A program made the position numbers and the translations under genes. The notes under the pieces were generated by a model that saw only the letters and a program-made list of their open reading frames with translations, made no database searches and had not been told where the DNA came from. Below, one piece after another: positions 27,101 through 33,793 of a stretch of 64,000 bases of DNA. Source of the DNA: JAISGQ01 sp045604155 (GTDB lineage: Bacteria; Bacillota; Clostridia; Oscillospirales; Acutalibacteraceae); assembly GCA_045604155.1 (NCBI GenBank), contig JAZUNN010000030.1:3202-67201 (forward strand), in the 5' to 3' direction. Every line of letters begins with the position of its first letter. The stretch's first letter is position 1.

Positions 27101-27372
27101 TCAGCGGACTTATTGAAGACAACTACATTGTCAAGGAGCTGAAGGCACCGGGCGGTTACAAGCTCAGGAAGGATGTTTATGAGTTTGCTCTTTCCGATGC
27201 AGGAACAACCCTTTCCATCGAAAAGACAGTTGAAAACGAAGCCGACTATGAACTTCCCAGGACAGGTACAAAGGATGTAACTGCAATGATGACATGGGGT
27301 AATATCCTTATGCTCGCTGCATTTGCAATCCTTGCACTCAAAAAGAACTTTCTGAAAAGCGAAGCTGAATAA
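18118..27372 (+). CDS. Giant LPXTG-anchored surface protein with BspA-like leucine-rich repeats
   Basis: A 3084-residue secreted adhesin-like protein. Residues 22-47 form a signal peptide (IALSCVGIAFLLAVSIFI, cleavage near AFSA). Residues 60-195 hold six HxHxxxC units such as HTHNDYCY and HTHSDSCY, each followed by a further cysteine, a pattern suited to metal binding or disulfides. Residues about 390-880 are LRR_5 (BspA) repeats (VVIPDSVTSIGSSAFQNC). The middle has long Asp/Thr-rich beta domains of the kind seen in pilin-like stalks. Near 2920-3030 is a SpaA/CnaB-like domain (INKTDAAQGKALAGAVFGIY, VKELKAPGGY). LPRTG at 3046-3050, a hydrophobic segment and KK tail form the sortase signal. No sortase gene is in the window. 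Confidence 0.92.
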   Translation: MTNKFSELMSKMKLEQRLKSRNIRIALSCVGIAFLLAVSIFIRPAFSAERVLDCIQTEHTHTEECYILEDIPVSLRLSCNVRGHAHNETCVDEDGVVICGKADGVIHTHNDYCYAENELVCTLSEKTGEAHTHSDSCYTDGVLSCGKSEISAHNHSESCVDAEAPAQKSVLSCTIAEHTHGDSCYVLKSESSSEKESIISSVKPAVSGSDVSSTDTGEMGMLFSTLLLSDESAAASEDDFTIYLDAEKEYTCEVGETVKYTFYAKDSHGYMFRINIDGGKSNVRFIRPTQTSNFTMSATGTYSNSSNHINVAADSECSYEITNNGSETAVGKIFVEYADSYHRFTDGICVCGLKEEDLSGSCGANATWKFEDGVLTIKGTGAIDGASESAVPWFGFRDYITDVVIEDGITSIGYNAFMRCTSLKSVDIPDSVTSIGSYAFYTCSSLESVDLPEGIPSINTYAFCSCSSLKSIDIPDSVTSIGSKAFYGCASLESIDFSSGITTVGSEAFRGCSSLNELNISDIGAWSQINFPDSYAQPLYYASDLYLNGELVTVLDIPDSVTSIGNYAFSSCTTPDSVTIPDSVTSIGTNAFLGCSGLNDVHITDLEAWCNISFSTYSSNPFYNAENLYLNGELVTDLVIPEGVTKINSYAFYGCECIESVVIPDSVTSIGQYAFYYCTALDSVVIPDSVTSIGNNAFINCTSLESVDIPDSVTSIGNAAFRSCTSLDSVVIPDSVTSINSQVFYGCTSLESVVIPDSVTSIGSSAFQNCTALDSVVIPDSVTKIESSTFLGCISLESVVLPDSIASINSQVFYGCTSLESVVIPDNVTSINSQAFYGCTSLESVVIPDSVTSIGSSAFNSCPSLKELYLPESLTSIGDNAYTASIGSSIHINSSNLTTIGTSAILKPAELEKVSIGEKVNTISTQLADNLLSKLGADTKFEFAPDNYFTVEKDFTISSLNRTFPAGDYYVDSQGVIYLLDKETGTAQLFHIPDGVVSYTIPASVSAEDGTALTITSAAKNSLYNASDLTTLVFEAPENILSLSSGSLGNCPTLTSVNGETTVEGAYAVFTNADANVADAVFINTGLTNETVVSDSELRIYGNDDDLIPLIRVISQKNDGKNNADFADTYTYYTGEFAKVTIGLSNANAGDYAVTRVYFAFDNPGGELSWSFGEQKVQTDGGNVYTLKICKSDASGVYYIEAPRLLEGDTLSAHINVLYPSPNTGGGKARIWPVVLNADELEKIGNSVVTPTTCNEIEWVTKPDDFTLSKTNLSTPFISGVGENNELVVYNVGYTVSMSRTGNTLQGMGKDHIKYIRYTDTFTLPDGLEWDERVLDAVRSGKWGYIPNGNYNIYFYVKIDDVESAFMNLYDNDYYKSILDPEFSVTDDGKLQFSWTWANPDYNKSEITNHSFNIYLCRGTAKNNNGNISSGNTTIRPSYIKAIDVSPDETLTLTNDVSADQTFCYSENQYDEASVESSVKAGKANFKIYKSRSYSSRWGESATYTISVYNDSSFAFPDLLYVDDPLPTELVLEPSHIQSIFNSFLKTTDAHKECKVIISHATLCRDTSDAHTPGASVYAADGSVHTLTQANSGVNTQYHGCEADDPAEYDTDATLILSCTADGKQTLTYGDKVLDATDILAALEAVGYVCEQESRYTVEWHYIDDYDIPAGEHHTYTIPCHIKDSFQQLNDDEPNYRSPSPKEVAYNYAHAYHKESSGEVVFKDAYIGGWSTSRDFTLYKSGIINGDNSLENVVDGDYIDYTLGINHLSNKQYEILPLTDHMTGAQLLLVPLEGNAHLASDYGLSTREVDGETYYVFDKPGTYRKVTVGDMIADSVKVEPISGGGFDTLIHWYLTDIKGSKTKNVAFRAVVDTQVTGENDLSYVIDNETWLNDHQSHRLYDTVGDDGAFGGTAAAFNKYIVIEKGETPEDDVLATYEPFREGEPTLYRLMLKSVGDSVTLTGDDIYDKLPVTYHEAFKWSKDNVKLKYVPAEGSSFSFTGVDNAEDTWYIDTTAPAWTGTTEETDQLWIRWDSDMTLTINGTLYIYVTLDLPDGETWLDYANVYRETRLENSFYVREEKMMVYHDFVSVTEALLQKGVIETGLGLSNYGQNGSPARTTDDARHHFINRSYRYQYISYYIVLYNSGDTRLYLNTITDILPKGVYLYSTSWIRPWANGTVNTTDKNGDKVTPVWKTPELSSKYDNKAGIITIDVAGGLSYDNYFDKYYLKPNEGIKICIPCEISFKNETEDYILNTVAMPYFDYLSAGVTVSDDTMKLNSKLPANVALNDGDCEVWDTAAANLAGFTGGNSETQWLVSDVTLTRGEIVPGITKWVESLTTVNGSTVMNTETAGQDDTVNWRVKLTNEGADDIGDWTFTDVMDADYGFTDAVKLTFQYNGNDGIYNSTSSYSTSCDLFTITRDPADLDDVKLTYPVNSNKATTTVSLVRSGEAVKFNHYPIGEITVRIYVNDDGKEVLEFTIPSQQYVIPAGGYVYVDLSTKNYGTWANKVYYNNAYLTPNKQTYDETKVSQGNHLLFGNAFDPTVRNSNQITAAYGYVTSSEKRIREIGNETNCASSRDEKNWIFLDKHKDTFRYTNIVNNITGKPMSKFIMIDNLPEVGDHATFAVTEDRYSAFKVELLTDPKFEVAMVMPDGTRNVLDASQYELMFSDRTEFKEKDWDDSSDEGWYSKNRTSTRSFRISIYDDTGLVIPDGASIQVEYNGKIVMADDYKNDEVTENPLEGTIAWNSFGYHYRVLGETISLEAAPYKVGICIEYKPVLDKSLVYPDGSEYTAEQDETFRFLLYSGAQINSLSGKTEAQMASIIAGHSRKATILEITVKEGKSKSETLTLKDLKQMTYDTAAGEWVEGEAWRFVDNEKYNVIELPDAEGMFKTKNINTSTSGIYSFNFNGMKVMKISAVNERKTWTVRINKTDAAQGKALAGAVFGIYSPTEREAISDEDYNALNLSNAPAKTMKHNGTTWYLSKTVETTSGGAAIFSGLIEDNYIVKELKAPGGYKLRKDVYEFALSDAGTTLSIEKTVENEADYELPRTGTKDVTAMMTWGNILMLAAFAILALKKNFLKSEAE
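19320..20760 (+). repeat. Tandem LRR-coding DNA repeats inside the giant adhesin
   Basis: About twenty 66-70-bp units encode the 22-23-residue leucine-rich repeats. Several adjoining units near 20320-20690 share long runs of identical bases (ATCAACTCACAGGTGTTCTA occurs more than once), so the array is prone to unit gain and loss by slippage or recombination. It explains the many overlapping open frames on the other strand. Confidence 0.85.
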
Positions 27373-27411
27373 AGCTCTGCTTCTGATCTGAAAAGTTCCT
27401 GAACACAACAG

Positions 27412-27445
27412 AAAATGACCACCCTTATGGGGTGGTCATTTTTAT
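27412..27445 (+). terminator. Terminator of the giant surface protein gene
   Basis: AAAATGACCACCC and GGGTGGTCATTTT form a 13-bp stem with a short loop, followed by T-rich sequence. Confidence 0.88.
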
Positions 27446-27595
27446 TTTTTAATCCGGTAGATAAAAATAAACTGCTCCGGAACATGGTTTAAAATGAGAT
27501 CAGAAAAAGAAATCTGACTTTTTCAAATGAAAGGAGTGATATATTACAGCAATCCGTTTTCACACCGTTCAATTTTCAGAAAAGGAGCAGAAAAT

Positions 27596-29539
27596 ATGAA
27601 AATCACGAAAAAACTGATCACAGCATTCGCATTGGTCATCATGCTGTTCTGTGCAGCAATTCCATCTCTCCCCGCTTCCGCTGCAGCTGTCAGCGAAGAG
27701 ACCGAAACCGTTTCCATGGTTCAGATAACGGGAAATCCCGTAAATATCCGTAAGGGCGCAGGCACCTCCTACGGCAAGATCGCTTCCGTCAAAAAGGGCA
27801 CACAGTTCAGATACCTTACAGCCAAAACCGTTTCAGGCGTCAAGTGGTATCAGATTCAGTATAATTCCACCACAAAAGGCTGGGTTATGGGTAAGTATGC
27901 AAAAATCGTCAATGTATCCTCTTCTTCAACCACCACTTCCCAGACAGCAAAAAAGGTTGTTCAGATAACCGCCAGCCCGGTAAATATCCGCAAAGGTGCA
28001 GGCACCTCCTACGGTAAGGTTGCCTCTGTCAAAAAGGGTGCTCAGTTTTCTTATCTCGCAACCAAAACCGTTTCCGGTGTCAAGTGGTACCAGATTCAGT
28101 ATAATTCCACCACAAAAGCCTGGGTTATGGGCAAGTATGCAAAAATCGTCACCACGGGAGATACGACAACTACAACCACCACAACCACCACGACAGAAAA
28201 AAAGATGGTTCAGATAACGGGCAGCGGAGTAAATATCCGTAAGGGTGCAGGCACCTCCTATGGAAGAGTTGCCACTGTCAAAAAGGGTACACAGTTTTCT
28301 TATCTCGCAACCAAGACCGTTTCAGGCGTCAAGTGGTATCAGATTCAGTATAATTCCACCACAAAGGCCTGGGTTACAGGCAAATATTCCAAAATCGTCA
28401 CCGTCTCTGCAGCATCTTCCACTGACAGTGTAAACGTCATCGGTGCACTTGCCGAGGCAAGAGTGCAGTTTCCCGATGGTAAATACTGGAACAGCGTAGG
28501 TCTTTCCTCCAAAAACACCAACGGTGTTACCTCTCAGCCCTGCCCCGGCGGTCACAACAGCGCAACCTGCAACGGTCAGTGCGCAGGTTATACAAACAAG
28601 ATAGGCGAAAAAATCTACAAGACCGCTGCAAGCAAATGGACTGTAACTGCAAAGAACACCACATGGGCAAAGGCTAAGGACAGCATACGCATAGGCGATG
28701 TTATCCGTTACAACAACAAGCACAGCGTCATGGTAACCGCCATTGACGGGGACGATATATATGTAACCGACTGCAACTGGAATTACCATTGCAGAATCAG
28801 CTGGGACAGACTTTTCAACACCGGAAAGTACATAACCACCATAAATTATATCTATCGCCATGCAGACAACGACTTTAAAACCTCCGACAGTACCCGTTAC
28901 CTTGAGGGCAATTTCTCCGATGCAGCGGGCAAAGTCATGATAGTCAATCCTGACACAAGGTACAGCATCAGTGCAGATGCCGAAAAGTACGACTACGACA
29001 TTGATTATTACCACTACAACACCTATAAAAACACCGTAAATGCCTACGCATCCCCCGACGAAAACAGCAAGGTGGTCGCAAAGCCTCTTGACGGCGAGAT
29101 TTATTACTGCTACGGCGAAAAAATGGAGCAGAAGCAGCTTTACTACCTTGTCAGATTCAACTCCACCTATGGATGGGTAAGTGCAGGCGATGCAATATTT
29201 ACTAAAATCGGCGACGACTTTGTCTATGGCGACGAAAGAGATGAGACATCCTCCTCTGCACCCTGGGCAACAGAGGAAACAATGAATATAATATACGGCA
29301 ATCTCATAACTTACGCAAACGAAAGCCGTCTTGAAGTTCATACTGAAACAGTTTCCTTTGAACGCACCGTAACAAAGCAGTTCAAGGCAAACAGCTATGC
29401 ATCCGAGGCAGAATTTACTGAAAGCCTTATGAGTACATTTGATTCCTTTGCTGACCCATCGAGCGGATTTGGCAAAGTCTGCTTCTATATGGAAAATACC
29501 GGAAACAAGAATTTTGAGATAAATCTTTTCTTTGGATAA
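27596..29539 (+). CDS. Secreted SH3-repeat protein with a cysteine-peptidase-like (CHAP/NlpC-type) domain
   Basis: A 647-residue exported protein. The start at 27596 is preceded by AAAGGAG and gives a clean signal peptide (KKLITAFALVIMLFCAAI, cleavage near ASAA); an upstream in-frame start lacks a signal. Three bacterial SH3 repeats of about 65 residues (VNIRKGAGTSYGKIASVKKG) at about 40-105, 120-185 and 203-268 are joined by Thr-rich linkers. Residues 280-420 look like a papain-fold peptidase: Cys in GQCAGYTNKIG, His in NKHSVMVTA and an acidic/Asn residue in TDCNWN. A fourth, divergent SH3 follows near 478-540. A cell-wall hydrolase role is likely but inferred. Confidence 0.8.
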   Translation: MKITKKLITAFALVIMLFCAAIPSLPASAAAVSEETETVSMVQITGNPVNIRKGAGTSYGKIASVKKGTQFRYLTAKTVSGVKWYQIQYNSTTKGWVMGKYAKIVNVSSSSTTTSQTAKKVVQITASPVNIRKGAGTSYGKVASVKKGAQFSYLATKTVSGVKWYQIQYNSTTKAWVMGKYAKIVTTGDTTTTTTTTTTTEKKMVQITGSGVNIRKGAGTSYGRVATVKKGTQFSYLATKTVSGVKWYQIQYNSTTKAWVTGKYSKIVTVSAASSTDSVNVIGALAEARVQFPDGKYWNSVGLSSKNTNGVTSQPCPGGHNSATCNGQCAGYTNKIGEKIYKTAASKWTVTAKNTTWAKAKDSIRIGDVIRYNNKHSVMVTAIDGDDIYVTDCNWNYHCRISWDRLFNTGKYITTINYIYRHADNDFKTSDSTRYLEGNFSDAAGKVMIVNPDTRYSISADAEKYDYDIDYYHYNTYKNTVNAYASPDENSKVVAKPLDGEIYYCYGEKMEQKQLYYLVRFNSTYGWVSAGDAIFTKIGDDFVYGDERDETSSSAPWATEETMNIIYGNLITYANESRLEVHTETVSFERTVTKQFKANSYASEAEFTESLMSTFDSFADPSSGFGKVCFYMENTGNKNFEINLFFG

Positions 29540-29565
29540 TTCCTTTTTTCTTTCTCCCTTTTTAC

Positions 29566-29602
29566 AAAGCCCGGCACAAGGCATTGTCCTGTGCCGGGCT
29601 TT
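29566..29602 (+). terminator. Terminator after the SH3-repeat protein gene
   Basis: AAAGCCCGGCACA pairs with TGTGCCGGGCTTT; the stem is 13 bp with GC-rich core. The T tract is short, so it is less typical than its neighbours. Confidence 0.75.
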
Positions 29603-29667
29603 GTGCATCATCTGTCAGTTTCCGCATGAGAAAACACATTCTTTTTCGTAAAATTTCTGTTACTTAC

Positions 29668-29696
29668 TTGCGCTGACGTAATTCTGATAATATAAT
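29668..29696 (+). promoter_or_regulatory. Promoter of the XRE regulator gene
   Basis: TTGCGC (29668-29673) and TATAAT (29691-29696) with a 17-base spacer, 22 bases before the start codon. Confidence 0.6.
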
Positions 29697-29718
29697 AATA
29701 TAAATGGAGGTGGTGGCA

Positions 29719-30057
29719 ATGGAAATAAACGACCTCATCCGCACAAGGCGGCTTGAGCTTGGTCTTACCTTAAAACAGGTTGCAGATGCAGCAGGGGTAA
29801 GCGAGGCAACGGTCTGCCGATGGGAAAGCGGCTCTATCGGCAATATGCGCCGTGACAGAATCGTAGCACTTTCCAATGTCCTTCGCCTTTCGCCTGCATC
29901 TCTTGCAGGCGGCGAGCCTCAGGAAAGTATACAGACCGTGTTTTCACGCTATGGACTTGATGAGCAGGAATGTAAGCTTATCGAGCGCATAATCCGCCTT
30001 GACCCCTATAAACGGGCCATTGCCCTGAAAATGCTTGCTGCTCTTTCCGATGAATAA
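29719..30057 (+). CDS. XRE-family transcriptional regulator
   Basis: A 112-residue protein. Residues 5-62 form an HTH_3/Cro-CI domain (LIRTRRLELGLTLKQVADAA, then GVSEATVCRWESG). The C-terminal 45 residues are helical and probably dimerise. The start at 29719 is chosen because GGAGGTGG lies 7 bases upstream; the ATG at 29704 has no binding site. It precedes the cytidylate-kinase-like gene by 30 bases and is probably co-transcribed. Its target is not evident from the sequence. Confidence 0.85.
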   Translation: MEINDLIRTRRLELGLTLKQVADAAGVSEATVCRWESGSIGNMRRDRIVALSNVLRLSPASLAGGEPQESIQTVFSRYGLDEQECKLIERIIRLDPYKRAIALKMLAALSDE

Positions 30058-30087
30058 ACTCACCACTGACACAAAGGAGTCGATAAT

Positions 30088-30696
30088 ATGAAGAAAAGAA
30101 TAATCACCGTCAGCAGACAGTTTGGCAGCGGCGGTCGTACCATAGCCCGCAAAATCGCAGCCGAGCTGGGTATTCCCTGCTACGACAAGGAGCTTGTAAA
30201 GAAGATTGCTGCCGAAACAGGTTTTTCTGAGGAATATATCAACGAAGCAGGAGAATATGCCTTTTCCAGAAGAAGTTTCCTTTTCTCTCTTGCCGTTACA
30301 AATTCCTATTCCCACAACCCCGGGGAGCTTTCGATTCCCGACAAGATTTATATCATGCAGAATAATATAATAAACGAGCTTGCCGAAAAAGAGGAATGTG
30401 TCATTCTCGGACGTTGTGCCGACTACATTCTCAGAGAGCGTGAGGATTGCCTCCACACCTTCTTCTATGCGGATATGGACTTCCGCAAAAAACACATCGT
30501 TGAAAACTACGGTGAAACTGAGGTGCCTGCAGAAAAGCGCCTTAGGGAAAAAGACGACAAGAGAAAGGTATACTACCGCCACTACACAGGCCGTGAGTGG
30601 GGCGATGCTCAGAATTATCATGTCACCATGAATTCGGGTGTTGTCGGACTTGACGCCTGCGCCGAAGCAATCGTTTCCATCGTTAAAAAAGGATAA
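30088..30696 (+). CDS. Cytidylate-kinase-like family protein
   Basis: A 202-residue P-loop protein. The N-terminus ITVSRQFGSGGRTIARKIAAEL carries the GSGGRTIA nucleotide loop of the Cytidylate_kin2 family, followed by LGIPCYDKELVKKIA. ILGRCADYIL near 110 and the RLREKDDKRKVYYRHYTGREWGDA block are also family features. These proteins resemble Cmk but lack its full CMP-binding region; the natural substrate is unsettled. It starts behind AAAGGAG, follows the XRE regulator, and ends at a terminator. Confidence 0.85.
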   Translation: MKKRIITVSRQFGSGGRTIARKIAAELGIPCYDKELVKKIAAETGFSEEYINEAGEYAFSRRSFLFSLAVTNSYSHNPGELSIPDKIYIMQNNIINELAEKEECVILGRCADYILREREDCLHTFFYADMDFRKKHIVENYGETEVPAEKRLREKDDKRKVYYRHYTGREWGDAQNYHVTMNSGVVGLDACAEAIVSIVKKG

Positions 30697-30698
30697 AT

Positions 30699-30727
30699 AA
30701 AAAAGGAGCTTTTAAAGCTCCTTTTTT
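30699..30727. terminator. Bidirectional terminator between convergent genes
   Basis: AAAAAGGAGCTTT and AAAGCTCCTTTTT form a perfect stem flanked by A and T runs, serving the kinase-like gene and the convergent lipoprotein gene. Confidence 0.88.
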
Positions 30728-30728
30728 A

Positions 30729-31844
30729 TTATGCATCACTGTCTGATACAGTGCCTTTTTCCATGGATTTCAATATTTCTTTCGGATTTTCACCTTTTAC
30801 AAGAGATGACAGCACCTCGTCCCAGCAGCCCTCGCCATAGATTTCGCTGCAGGGTGTCATGGGATAGGCATTGGGTAATGAAAAGAATACCCCTGAGCCG
30901 TCTGAGGGAATATATCCTTCGGCATATCGGCTTTTTTCGTCTGTTATATTCTTTGCAAGCTCCAGCACAAGCTGACGCTTCATAGGAGAAGAAAAAGCAC
31001 TTCTCGATATGAAAAGACCTTCATCAAATCCACCGAAGAAAGCCGCACAGCGGTATTTTTCTCCGGAAAGCGAAGACGCTTCGCTTTCGGTCAGCACGGC
31101 ATAAACCGCCTTGCCTTCCGAAAAAAGCTCTGCGGGACTTCTGTCACCCGGCGCAAAGACTCCGAGCCTTACAAGGTCAGAAAACAGCTTGAATCCGCTT
31201 TCCCAGTGAGGCTGAGGGTCACGGGGAGAGATTTTCGAGTCGGTGTACATGGTCATCATGTACTCAAAGAAAAGCTCGCTGTCCAGGGCATTATCGGCAA
31301 ACAGATATACATCTGAATCTGATATTTCCTCTGCCGATTTTCTGAAATCAGTATAATCGGAAACCAGCTCGGTGTTTACCACCAGCACCTTTCCGCTGCC
31401 ACGCACAGCCACTCCGTATGCAGTGTCTGAATATTTCAGCAGAGCATTTTCACTGATATCCGAGGCAAAATCCTCTCTGTACTTTCTTATTTCCTCAATG
31501 CTTACATATTCTTCTCCCGGCATATCACCGAGGGAAGAAAGGCTGCAATAAACAATATCGGGAGGATTTTTCCGATATGTTGCACTGTCGAGAAGTGAAA
31601 GCTTATATGCCTCGCTTTCGTCCGCAACAGTATAATGCAGTGTCACATAGCTGTAACGGGATGTAAAATTCCTGAGAATTTCCGAGGTTATCTCACTGTC
31701 CGATCCATTGCTGAGAATGCTCGAAAACCTGATTGTAACCTCTGAGTTTTCTGTGACAGTATCTCTTTTCTCTTCCTTTCCGCAGCCGCAGAGAAGGGCT
31801 GCTGTGAAAAGAGAAAGGAGAAAAGCAATTATTTGCTTATTCAT
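30729..31844 (-). CDS. Lipoprotein related to extracellular solute-binding proteins
   Basis: A 371-residue exported lipoprotein: signal peptide NKQIIAFLLSLFTAALLC with lipid-attachment cysteine at 21 (CGC). The mature part begins with a beta strand TIRFSSILS followed by a helix, and contains the solute-binding-like patterns DIVYCSLSSLG and GVAVRGSGKVLVVNTEL. No ABC permease genes adjoin it, so it is either an orphan sugar-type binding protein or has taken on another role. It lies 13 bases after the NusG-II gene in the same direction and is probably co-transcribed. Confidence 0.75.
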   Translation of the reverse strand: MNKQIIAFLLSLFTAALLCGCGKEEKRDTVTENSEVTIRFSSILSNGSDSEITSEILRNFTSRYSYVTLHYTVADESEAYKLSLLDSATYRKNPPDIVYCSLSSLGDMPGEEYVSIEEIRKYREDFASDISENALLKYSDTAYGVAVRGSGKVLVVNTELVSDYTDFRKSAEEISDSDVYLFADNALDSELFFEYMMTMYTDSKISPRDPQPHWESGFKLFSDLVRLGVFAPGDRSPAELFSEGKAVYAVLTESEASSLSGEKYRCAAFFGGFDEGLFISRSAFSSPMKRQLVLELAKNITDEKSRYAEGYIPSDGSGVFFSLPNAYPMTPCSEIYGEGCWDEVLSSLVKGENPKEILKSMEKGTVSDSDA

Positions 31845-31857
31845 AGGCTTCTCCGAT

Positions 31858-32241
31858 TCAGTATACTACCGCATCCACCTGCTCACGTGCTCCGTCAAGG
31901 GTGACGGTGATACGTGCAGGAAGACACACTATGACCTCACCGTTTTTCGTGATTTTACCCTGTCTTACGCAGGATCTGTCAGGGCAGTCGGCCTCTTTCA
32001 TGAAAACCTTCCCGTCCTTTATCTCAACGGTGTTTCTGTGTCCCTCCTGCTCGATTACAATCTCTCTGTCACGGCTCAGTGAATAACGTCCGTACTCCTC
32101 ACCGTCAACGCATATCACCGCCTCAGCGGCGGTTTTGTTTCGTGTCGGGAGAGAGGACAGAAAGATAAGCAGGCTTACAAGAAGCAGTGCGGCAATCACA
32201 ACGATATCTCCGACCTTAAATAATTTTTCTTGTTTTTTCAT
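31858..32241 (-). CDS. Membrane-anchored NusG domain II protein
   Basis: A 127-residue protein with an N-terminal membrane segment (VGDIVVIAALLLVSLLIFL, 10-29) and an extracytoplasmic NusG_II beta domain. The family signature ADCPDRSCVRQGKI with two cysteines, followed by VIVCLPARITV, is complete. In Firmicutes such proteins often accompany FMN-binding, Rnf or polyprenyl-transferase genes; here the neighbour is a solute-binding-like lipoprotein, which is less usual. The role is uncertain. Confidence 0.85.
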   Translation of the reverse strand: MKKQEKLFKVGDIVVIAALLLVSLLIFLSSLPTRNKTAAEAVICVDGEEYGRYSLSRDREIVIEQEGHRNTVEIKDGKVFMKEADCPDRSCVRQGKITKNGEVIVCLPARITVTLDGAREQVDAVVY

Positions 32242-32298
32242 GAATTATTACATCTTTTCTAATCGTAGATTCATTGTTTTTCTTATCAGTTCATAAGA

Positions 32299-33651
32299 TT
32301 ACATAACATACATTCTGTACATTGCCTCAGCACAGACCTTCATATGCTTTTCAAGATCTGCAAGGCTCAGGCTTTCATTTGCCTCGTGGAGGTTTGTGGG
32401 GCTGTCTGCATTTGCAGGTCCGAATGCAACGCCTCTGTTTGCAAGAGCACGGGCATATGTTCCGCCGCCTGTGGAATAGCACTCGCCCTTTTCGCCTGTT
32501 ACATCCTCATAGCATTCGCAGAGAGTGCGGATAAGAGGATCATCGGTGGGAAGATAGATAGGTGCCTTGTTTTCAACAATGTTGATTCCCAGAGAAAGAG
32601 AAGCAGCCTTTTCCTTGAGTTTATTCTCAATTTCCATTCCGTCAGCGGTGACGGGATAGCGGATATCAAGAGCGATGCGCAGTTTTCTTTCCTGAGTTTC
32701 AATTATTCCCAGATTGAAGGTCAGCGCACCTGAAGGCTCATCGCTGCAGTCAACGCCGAAACCTGTTCCGTCAGTGTTGCAGAGAAGTGCGCAGAGATCA
32801 CCCAGCCATTTTTCATTAAGCTGATCATTGAGTGCCTCAAGCACTGCAGAAGCGGAGTTTATGCCGTTTGTGGGGCACATTGCATGGGCTGATCTTCCCT
32901 TTGCAAAAATTGTATTCCCCTTTATTTCGCAGGTGCAGCCTGTGTCTGTAACGGTCTTTTCTGCTTTTGCATCAATCTCGCCGTCAATTACTGCGGTTGT
33001 CTTTTCAGCAACGCAGTTGAAAGCACTGCCTGCATCAAAGGATACAAGACGGCTGTTTTCGGGTATATCAGCAAAAATCTCAAACTGGAGAATGCCCTTT
33101 TCACGGTTGCACACGGGGTAATCGGAGTCGGGGGTGAATGCAAATTCGGGCAGAGGCTCTGCGCCGAAATACATCTCCATGTCCTCCATGCCTACTTCCT
33201 CACTTGCACCGAAAATGCAGCGAAGACGTCTTTTTCCCTTGATACCGAGTTCTTTGATAGCTTTCATGCAATACAGCGCAACCACTGCAGCACCCTTGTC
33301 ATCTGCAACGCCTCTGCCGTAAAGACGTCCGTTGCGCTCGGTAAGAGTAAAGGGATCGCTGTCCCAGCCTTCACCTGCGGGCACAACATCAACATGGGTG
33401 AGCACACCTGCATAGGTTTCACCCTCGCCAAGCTCTGCATGACCTGCGCCGTTGCCGATATTTTTAACAGCAAAGCCCATATCCGCAGCCCTGCCCAGAA
33501 TATAATTCAGCGCAGCGGCACTGCCCTCACCAAAGGGCTTGTCATCGCCTGCAGGCTCTCTTACAACGGAATCAATGGCGACTATGCCTGCGATATCTGC
33601 GATTATATCCTCTTTATAGCTGAGTATAAGCTTCTGAAGTTCCTTATTCAT
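32299..33651 (-). CDS. M20-family dipeptidase (PepV/Sapep type)
   Basis: A 450-residue metallo-dipeptidase. The zinc/manganese ligands are in place: His in GVLTHVDVVPAGEGW, Asp in GRGVADDKGAAV, the catalytic Glu pair in FGASEEVGMEDM, and a C-terminal His in SPTNLHEANE. The length and the long lid insertion are typical of PepV/Sapep enzymes, which cleave dipeptides with broad specificity in the cytoplasm. It is divergent from coaX. The start at 33651 follows GGAGG. Confidence 0.92.
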   Translation of the reverse strand: MNKELQKLILSYKEDIIADIAGIVAIDSVVREPAGDDKPFGEGSAAALNYILGRAADMGFAVKNIGNGAGHAELGEGETYAGVLTHVDVVPAGEGWDSDPFTLTERNGRLYGRGVADDKGAAVVALYCMKAIKELGIKGKRRLRCIFGASEEVGMEDMEMYFGAEPLPEFAFTPDSDYPVCNREKGILQFEIFADIPENSRLVSFDAGSAFNCVAEKTTAVIDGEIDAKAEKTVTDTGCTCEIKGNTIFAKGRSAHAMCPTNGINSASAVLEALNDQLNEKWLGDLCALLCNTDGTGFGVDCSDEPSGALTFNLGIIETQERKLRIALDIRYPVTADGMEIENKLKEKAASLSLGINIVENKAPIYLPTDDPLIRTLCECYEDVTGEKGECYSTGGGTYARALANRGVAFGPANADSPTNLHEANESLSLADLEKHMKVCAEAMYRMYVM

Positions 33652-33728
33652 TGTATATGCCTCCGATTTTCGTACAAAATATACATTTATATTGTACCAC
33701 AGATTTCAAGGCTTTGCATTCTCTTATA

Positions 33729-33757
33729 TTGACTTAAAGTGAATAAAAATGTAAAAT
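33729..33757 (+). promoter_or_regulatory. Promoter of coaX
   Basis: TTGACT (33729-33734) and TAAAAT (33752-33757), spacer 17 bases, 36 bases before the coaX start. Confidence 0.65.
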
Positions 33758-33793
33758 ATCTGTAAACTGAAATGAGTGAAGGAGGCATTCTGT

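Noticed and set aside
28322..29611. Open frame of 429 codons on the minus strand
   Set aside because: It is the reverse of the SH3-repeat protein gene and encodes a Cys/Val/Gly-rich product without domains; the forward gene has signal peptide and repeats.
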